DNA of 64,000 nucleotides from assembly GCF_026278345.1 (NCBI RefSeq), contig NZ_CP111085.1, positions 5,118,282 through 5,182,281 on the forward strand. Direction: 5' to 3'. The stretch comes from Tellurirhabdus rosea. Its GTDB lineage: Bacteria > Bacteroidota > Bacteroidia > Cytophagales > Spirosomataceae. Positions 59,691 through 64,000 of the stretch are shown in pieces. A program made the position numbers and the translations under genes. Within the stretch, counting starts at the first letter, position 1; the number at the start of each line of letters is the position of its first letter. Under the pieces are notes generated by a model that saw nothing but the letters and a program-made list of their open reading frames with translations, was not told where the DNA came from and made no database searches.

Positions 59691-60869
59691 ATGGAAAATA
59701 CGTTACAAAACAACCTGAATTCGATTCCCTCGCCCTGCTTTGTGCTGGAAGAGGCCAAACTTCGCCGCAATCTTGAACTGATCAACCACGTTCAGCAGTC
59801 GGCCGGCGTGCAGATCATTCTGGCACTCAAAGGGTTTTCGATGTACAGCGCCTTTCCGCTGGTGCGGCAGTACCTCGGCGGGGCCACGGCCTCGTCGCTG
59901 AACGAAATCAAACTGGTCAACGAATACATGGGCGTCCCGGCCCATACCTATATCCCGGCTTACCGCGACGATGAGTTTGACGAAGTGCTCCGGCGCAGCA
60001 GCCACCTGACCTTCAATTCCTGGAGCCAGTGGGAGCGGTTCAAGGGCCGGGTGGCGGCCTACAACGAAAAACAGAAAACCGAAAACGGGCCAACGGTCAG
60101 CTGTGGCATCCGCGTCAATCCGCAGTATTCGGAAGTGGCAACGGAGATGTACAACCCCTGCGTGCCCGGCTCCCGGCTGGGCGTTACCCGCGACAAACTG
60201 CCCGACGAACTGCCCGAAGGACTCGAAGGCATTCACTTCCATACGCTCTGCGAAAACGATTCGTACACGCTCGAACGGACGCTCGAAGCGCTCGAAAGCC
60301 GGTTTGGCAACCTATTGCACCAGGCTAAGTGGGTGAACATGGGCGGCGGCCACCTGATGACGCGCGAAGGCTATAACACCGACCACCTGATTGGGTTGCT
60401 GAAGGCGTTCCGGGAAAAATACAACGTGGCCGTGACGCTCGAACCGGGCTCGGCCATCGCCTGGCAGACCGGCGTGCTGGTGTCCACGGTGCTGGACGTG
60501 GTGGACAGCCAGGGCATCGACGTGGCCGTGCTGGACACCTCGTTTGCGGCGCACATGCCCGACACGCTCGAAATGCCCTACAAACCCCGCATTCTGGATT
60601 CGTACCACGAACCCGTGGCCGGAAAACCAACCTACCGCCTCGGCGGCATGACGTGTCTGGCGGGTGATTTTATGGGCGATTACTCGTTTGACCAGCCGCT
60701 GGAAGTGGGCGATAAGCTCGTTTTCGACGATATGATTCATTACACGATGGTGAAAACGACCACGTTCAACGGGGTGGGGCTGCCCGCCATCGGCATCTGG
60801 AAGGAAGACGGCCGCTTTGAACTGGTCAAAACGTACGGTTACGAAAGTTTCAAAGACCGGCTCAGCTAA
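59691..60869 (+). CDS. nspC: Carboxynorspermidine/carboxyspermidine decarboxylase
   Basis: 392 residues from ATG 59691 (MENTLQNNLNSIPSPCFVLEE); an upstream in-frame ATG at 59601 adds 30 residues encoded by duplicated spacer and is rejected. PLP-dependent fold-III decarboxylase that removes CO2 from carboxynorspermidine or carboxyspermidine in the cytoplasm. The PLP Lys is K47 in LALKGF. WVNMGGGHLM, VLDTSFAAHMPDTLEM and CLAGDFMGDY are family regions. Works with the dehydrogenase at 34257. The duplication upstream leaves two copies of its start region. Confidence 0.92.
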   Translation: MENTLQNNLNSIPSPCFVLEEAKLRRNLELINHVQQSAGVQIILALKGFSMYSAFPLVRQYLGGATASSLNEIKLVNEYMGVPAHTYIPAYRDDEFDEVLRRSSHLTFNSWSQWERFKGRVAAYNEKQKTENGPTVSCGIRVNPQYSEVATEMYNPCVPGSRLGVTRDKLPDELPEGLEGIHFHTLCENDSYTLERTLEALESRFGNLLHQAKWVNMGGGHLMTREGYNTDHLIGLLKAFREKYNVAVTLEPGSAIAWQTGVLVSTVLDVVDSQGIDVAVLDTSFAAHMPDTLEMPYKPRILDSYHEPVAGKPTYRLGGMTCLAGDFMGDYSFDQPLEVGDKLVFDDMIHYTMVKTTTFNGVGLPAIGIWKEDGRFELVKTYGYESFKDRLS

Positions 60870-60874
60870 CCGGT

Positions 60875-61201
60875 TTACGACTCCATATAGGCAATCCCGA
60901 AACGGGCGATTTCGTCGATGAGCGGAAGCGCCCGTTTTCCTTTTTCCGTCAGGGCGTACTCTACCCGGGGTGGTACTTCTCCGTAATTGATGCGGGTAAT
61001 CAACTCGCTGTCGGTCAGTTGCTTTAACTCATAGACCAGAATCCGCTCGCTGATGTCGGGCAGCAGGCGGCGGAGTTCACTGAAGCGCAGCCGCCCGTCG
61101 GCCAGTTGCCGGATGATGAGCAGCTTCCATTTGCCGCCGATCAGTTCCAGCGTCGTCCGGATGGGGCAGCGGGGGGTAATGGAGATGGGTTCCTGCTTCA
61201 T
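60875..61201 (-). CDS. HxlR-family transcriptional regulator
   Basis: 108 residues from ATG 61201 (MKQEPISITPRCPIRTTLEL); the longer frame has an atypical N-terminus. Winged helix with GGKWKLLIIRQLADGRLRFS and ISERILVYELKQLTDSELI. Cys 12 in the N-terminal arm is where redox-sensing members have a Cys, so it may respond to quinones, electrophiles or oxidants. Divergent from an NmrA-like oxidoreductase, as in the ytfH/qorB arrangement of enterobacteria, with a likely operator at 61215-61254. Confidence 0.9.
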   Translation of the reverse strand: MKQEPISITPRCPIRTTLELIGGKWKLLIIRQLADGRLRFSELRRLLPDISERILVYELKQLTDSELITRINYGEVPPRVEYALTEKGKRALPLIDEIARFGIAYMES

Positions 61202-61214
61202 ACTTACAAAAATG

Positions 61215-61260
61215 TGTGTACCCTTACTTTGGTTAGCGCCTGCAAGAGTACATAGATTTG
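61215..61260 (+). promoter_or_regulatory. Promoter with HxlR-type operator
   Basis: TTTG (61228-61231), 21 nt, TAGATTTG (61253-61260) forms a promoter for the gene at 61291. An inverted repeat TGTGTACCCTT (61215-61225) and AAGAGTACATA (61244-61254), matching at 9 of 11, flanks and overlaps the boxes; GTAC-centred arms are usual for HxlR-type regulators. Confidence 0.7.
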
Positions 61261-61290
61261 CCGTATCCTTCAACTTATTCCGATCCGACC

Positions 61291-61923
61291 ATGAAAAAAA
61301 TTGCGCTATTCGGAGCTTCGGGCAAAACCGGGCAGCAGTTTCTGAATCAGGCTCTGGCAAAAGGCTACCAGATCAAGGCGCTGGTCCGCAATCCTCAGGC
61401 TATCTCCCAGCAGTCGCCGAATCTCCAGCTTATCCGCGGCGATGTGCTGAACCCGCAGGATGTGGAACGGACGGTAGAGGATACCGATCTGGTGGTCAGC
61501 CTGTTTGGACACGTGAAAGGGTCGCCCGAGTGGCTGCAGACCCGCGGAACGGAAAACATCATTTCCAGCATGAAGACCAATGGTCTGAAGCGGATCATCA
61601 GCCTGTCGGGCGGCGGCCTGCCGTTTGAGAAGGATCAGCCCAAATTTGCCGATAAAATGATTCGGACGATCATGAAAATTGCCGTTCCCAAAGTGCTGAA
61701 CGATGCGGTCCGGCATGCGGAGGTGCTGAAAGCGAGTGGGTTGGAATGGATTATCGTGCGCGGCCCGCGCCTGACCGACGGCGAAAAGCGGAACCAGTAC
61801 CGGGTCGGCTGGGTAGGTGTCGATGCCAGCACCCAGATCAGCCGGGCGGACCTCGCGGATTTTATCCTGAATCAGGTCGAAGACAGCCGGTTCGTCGGAC
61901 AAATGCCGTTTGTGAGCTATTAA
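61291..61923 (+). CDS. NAD(P)-binding NmrA-like oxidoreductase (quinone reductase type)
   Basis: 210 residues from ATG 61291 (MKKIALFGASGKTGQQ). Rossmann motif GASGKTG at 8-14; the rest fits the NmrA/atypical SDR fold without the catalytic YxxxK. Close to the QorB type of NAD(P)H:quinone oxidoreductases, paired with HxlR. Its stop codon leads straight into an octamer array element. Confidence 0.88.
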   Translation: MKKIALFGASGKTGQQFLNQALAKGYQIKALVRNPQAISQQSPNLQLIRGDVLNPQDVERTVEDTDLVVSLFGHVKGSPEWLQTRGTENIISSMKTNGLKRIISLSGGGLPFEKDQPKFADKMIRTIMKIAVPKVLNDAVRHAEVLKASGLEWIIVRGPRLTDGEKRNQYRVGWVGVDASTQISRADLADFILNQVEDSRFVGQMPFVSY

Positions 61924-62030
61924 TTGAATGAGTGATTGAATGACTGAATGACTGAACTTTGAGGAGCTTGCTCACTGCGTTGGCGGACCGCTCAATCAGT
62001 CATTCAGTCATTCAATCAATCAATCATTCT
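61924..62030. repeat. Inverted octamer-array element, AATGACTG family
   Basis: Left arm 61924-61957 repeats TGAATGAG, TGATTGAA and TGACTGAA units; the right arm 61991-62030 repeats the complementary ones. The core holds GGCGGACCGCTC. The sequence ACTGATTGAGCGGTCCGCC on the minus strand is shared with the element at 7901-8020. The right arm begins in the stop codon of the copper-protein gene (GAA TGA TTGATTG). Confidence 0.9.
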
Positions 62031-63388
62031 TCATAATAGTACCCAAAAATAATTCCCATTTCCTCCTCACTGGTGAGGCCGAAGCTGACGGTTTTGGAGG
62101 TCGTGTTGTTGTAGGTGATTTCCGAAGTCAGCCCTTCGCCCGCTTTGAGCGAAATCGGCGTGGGGAAGTTGATGATGTCGGGGTGTTCCCAGTCCGTGGT
62201 CGTGTAGACCACTTCGCCGTCGCGGGAGCCACCCTTGATCCGGATGACAAACTTCTCGCCCAGTTTGTGCATGTGCGAGGTTAACGCCAGCACCTTGACA
62301 TTCTTCGAAAACGTAAAACTCTTGATATGCGTCCGGCGCTGACCCGGCGGGGTGGTAATGCTCTCGTTGCTCCAGTTGATCGGCTTGACCGCGTATTTGA
62401 CTTCGGCTTTATCGACCGTAAACAGGTTCAGAAACGCTTCGCCCTGAAACACCTTGTCGGACTTGTTGACGTAGTGCACATTCAGGTCGAGCGAGCTGTT
62501 GGCGGGCAGCAGCAGGGCGGTGCCTTCCGGGAAGGTGTAATCGTGGTTGGGCGACTGGCTTCCGGCCATGAACACGTGGTTGGCCATCGACAGAAACGTG
62601 GCGAGGTTGACCGAGTTGTCCGGATTGCGCAGGTCCCGCACTTGGTTCGCGGCGGGCAGGTTGGTCGTCCGGTCGAAGCCGTAGGCGATGAAGTGGTGGC
62701 TGCCCGGCCGCATCTTGATCTGCACCCGTTTGACGTAAATGTCCGTCGAATTATTGAGCAGTCGCCGGACGAATAATTCCCGTTCGAAATTCGATTTGAC
62801 GTCGAAGGGGTCAATTTTAAGCTGGAGTCCCTGTCCGGTAACCGGCGGCGCCAGCGGCGTAAAGGTGGCGTTGCTGCCGGTCTGGTCGTCCAGCAGGGCC
62901 GCGTCCGCCACACTGCCCGTTTTGGGAGCGCCCGCCTCAATCCAGCGCCGTACAAACTCAATCTGTCCGGCCGAGAGGGGCGGTCGGCCCAGCGGCATGG
63001 GGTTGCCGTACTGTTTGCCGCCGTGGTGAGCCGCGTCGGTGTTCAGTTTGTGATAGAACAGGCTGCTCAGCGAATTGAACGGCTTTACGCGCAGCAGCCC
63101 ATCGGTTTTGGCGGAAGCATTGGCCGGGGCGACGTTGACCAGATTTTCGTAGGACTTCCCGGACGCCAGCACCAGCTTATGCTGTCCGAACGAGCCGTCC
63201 GACTCGGAGGCATGACAGCCGGTCATGGCGCAGTTCGTCGTCAGGATTTTCTCCTGAAGCAGATCAAAGCTGGCTTTTTCGGTGGGGTCCGGAGTATCCT
63301 CGGCGGGTTTGGTACAGGACAAAGTGCCCAGCAGCAAAGCCGCGCTCAACCCGGCTCCGTACGTAAATAGAGAAGATATTCTTCGCAT
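62024..63388 (-). CDS. Lipoprotein with c-type cytochrome-like and PHM-like copper domains
   Basis: 454 residues from ATG 63388. Lipobox with Cys 25 (LLGTLSC). Residues 50-155 look like a c-type cytochrome, but the haem motif is C53-x4-C58-H59 (CAMTGCH) and M131 in NPMPLG may be the distal ligand. Residues 190-454 resemble the ascorbate-dependent copper monooxygenase (PHM/DBM) fold: H231-H232, H305 in LNVHYV, H372-x-H374 and M444 correspond to the CuH and CuM ligands in order. It could be a haem-linked copper oxidase or hydroxylase at the outer membrane; activity is unknown. Its stop codon lies in an octamer array. Confidence 0.75.
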   Translation of the reverse strand: MRRISSLFTYGAGLSAALLLGTLSCTKPAEDTPDPTEKASFDLLQEKILTTNCAMTGCHASESDGSFGQHKLVLASGKSYENLVNVAPANASAKTDGLLRVKPFNSLSSLFYHKLNTDAAHHGGKQYGNPMPLGRPPLSAGQIEFVRRWIEAGAPKTGSVADAALLDDQTGSNATFTPLAPPVTGQGLQLKIDPFDVKSNFERELFVRRLLNNSTDIYVKRVQIKMRPGSHHFIAYGFDRTTNLPAANQVRDLRNPDNSVNLATFLSMANHVFMAGSQSPNHDYTFPEGTALLLPANSSLDLNVHYVNKSDKVFQGEAFLNLFTVDKAEVKYAVKPINWSNESITTPPGQRRTHIKSFTFSKNVKVLALTSHMHKLGEKFVIRIKGGSRDGEVVYTTTDWEHPDIINFPTPISLKAGEGLTSEITYNNTTSKTVSFGLTSEEEMGIIFGYYYEE

Positions 63389-63503
63389 ACAATCAGGATC
63401 AATCGGCAAGACTTACGAAGATAACGAAAAACCCCGCCATTTCGGCTGCCACCCGCCAGCGGAGGGGTTAAATTGTTATTAATCAGTGGTTGAGGCAGGG
63501 GAA

Positions 63504-63613
63504 GGTTTGGGGTTTAGGGTTTAGGGTTTATAGTTGCCCTGCCTCTTTACAATCACCTGATTGAGGCGGAGCAACTATAAACCCTAAACCCTAAACTCTA
63601 AACTTTTAAAACT
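63504..63613. repeat. Inverted heptamer-array element, TTTAGGG family
   Basis: Left arm 63504-63537 holds TTTAGGG units (GGTTTAGGGTTTAGGG) and TATAGTTGC; the right arm 63571-63613 is the complement of the inner 26 nt without mismatch. The core has GCCTCTTTACAATCACCTGATTGAGGCGGAGC. The units equal the plant-type telomere repeat, but they are short and internal. The right arm contains the stop codon of the gene at 63606. Confidence 0.9.
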
Positions 63614-64000
63614 TCAGCGTAAAATGCTGCTTCGGCTGCTGCTGCCGGAAAAAGACCAGGCCGACGTAAAACAGGTCCACCGTCACGACGACCTGTGGGT
63701 GGGCTTTGATAGCTTCCCAGGCCTGTTCCATCTCCGCCGACCAGTGAATGTCGTCGAAGACAAAACAGGTGTCGTTGTGAATCTTCGGCAGGCAGGTTTC
63801 AAAGTACCGGACCGTCGGCTCGTAGCGGTGATTGGCGTCGAAAAAGGCAAAATCGAGCCGGTCGATGGCGGCGATCTGCGCGGCCAGCGTTTCGTCCAGA
63901 TTGCCGACCACCGTCTGGATATTGGAATACCCGAGCCGGGCGAAATGGCTCCGGGCGCGGTCTGCCGTCTGAGGACAGCCTTCAAATGTGATGAGTTTTC
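63606..64000 (-). CDS. Class I SAM-dependent methyltransferase, partial
   Basis: The 5' part is cut off by the window end; about 130 C-terminal residues are visible in an open frame from the edge. KLITFEGCPQTADRARSHF is the segment after the SAM-binding strand with an acidic residue E, RLDFAFFDANHRYEPTVRYF and FVFDDIHWSAEM follow the Methyltransf_24 pattern (acidic DAN and DDIHW). Substrate unknown. The stop codon TAA lies in the right arm of the heptamer element. Confidence 0.8.
   Translation of the reverse strand, partial: KLITFEGCPQTADRARSHFARLGYSNIQTVVGNLDETLAAQIAAIDRLDFAFFDANHRYEPTVRYFETCLPKIHNDTCFVFDDIHWSAEMEQAWEAIKAHPQVVVTVDLFYVGLVFFRQQQPKQHFTLKF

Larger units (their letters stand above)
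59221..59711. repeat. 244-bp tandem duplication
   Basis: Copy 1 (59221-59464) and copy 2 (59465-59708, extending in identity to 59711) are identical by eye in all parts checked. The duplicated unit holds the first 46 codons of the SusC-like gene, the entire divergent region between this gene and nspC, and the first codons of nspC. The junction is marked by the short shared sequence AAAC/AACCAGC, consistent with microhomology-mediated duplication. The lack of differences suggests a recent event. Confidence 0.95.

Noticed and set aside
6159-63613. Reading the short tandem arrays as CRISPR arrays
   Set aside because: Units have a period of 7 or 8 nt with no unique spacers, and no cas gene is seen.
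63504-63613. Reading the TTTAGGG arms as a telomere or replicon end
   Set aside because: Only two or three units, in inverted internal pairs between two genes; the same pattern in other sequence families occurs throughout the window.

Overview
The window looks like the chromosome of a GC-rich Bacteroidota in the order Cytophagales, most probably family Spirosomataceae; the genus cannot be fixed. Support comes from paired SusC/SusD outer-membrane proteins, other TonB-linked receptors, promoters of the Bacteroidetes type (TTTG or TTG, about 19-21 nt, TAnnTTTG), few Shine-Dalgarno sites, a carboxyspermidine-type polyamine pathway, HldD and LpxB of lipopolysaccharide synthesis, and a DUF779/aldehyde dehydrogenase pair. 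No rRNA, tRNA, CRISPR array, transposase or prophage gene was seen.

Layout. 1-6150: a Tat-exported Gfo/Idh/MocA oxidoreductase, small unknown proteins, glnS and a spore-photoproduct-lyase-like radical SAM enzyme. 6250-7310: four consecutive tiny, hydrophilic, Gly/Asn/Lys-rich proteins. 7510-11180: DUF779 protein and aldehyde dehydrogenase with a divergent AraC regulator, then DoxX. 11230-17640: a large TPR protein, alaS and a MerR regulator. 17730-22250: four co-directional genes, two permeases, a glycerate kinase and a GNAT enzyme, that look like a glycerate/organic-acid uptake module. 22390-29510: lpxB, a LolA-like protein, a 1030-residue Asp-box protein, queD and hldD. 29710-35470: S8 protease, aminopeptidase P, TetR, a WapI-like immunity protein and carboxynorspermidine dehydrogenase. 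35740-38310: a sensor kinase and response regulator with overlapping genes, then an EthD protein. 38430-50730: two SusC/SusD pairs, a lipoprotein and a GH144-like glucanase, which resemble a polysaccharide utilisation locus. 50900-56460: a PadR-led cluster with a TonB-like stub, a thioredoxin lipoprotein and full TonB, facing a TonB-dependent receptor. 56590-64000: an orphan SusC-like protein, nspC next to a recent 244-bp tandem duplication, an HxlR/quinone-reductase-like pair, a lipoprotein joining a cytochrome-c-like domain to a PHM-like copper domain, and a methyltransferase cut by the window edge.

The most unusual signal lies between genes. At least fifteen intergenic sites carry inverted repeats whose arms are short degenerate tandem arrays with a period of 7 or 8 nt. 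Each site uses its own sequence family, but many share GC-rich core motifs (GGCGGACCGC, GGCGGAGC, GCTGATTC-GGAT). The two arms of one site match each other better than they match other sites. In many cases the array starts inside the stop codon of the adjacent gene. A second class of palindromes shows compensatory base changes between copies, and one of these encodes the last residues and stop codon of lpxB. I know of no description of this for this lineage, but no search was possible.
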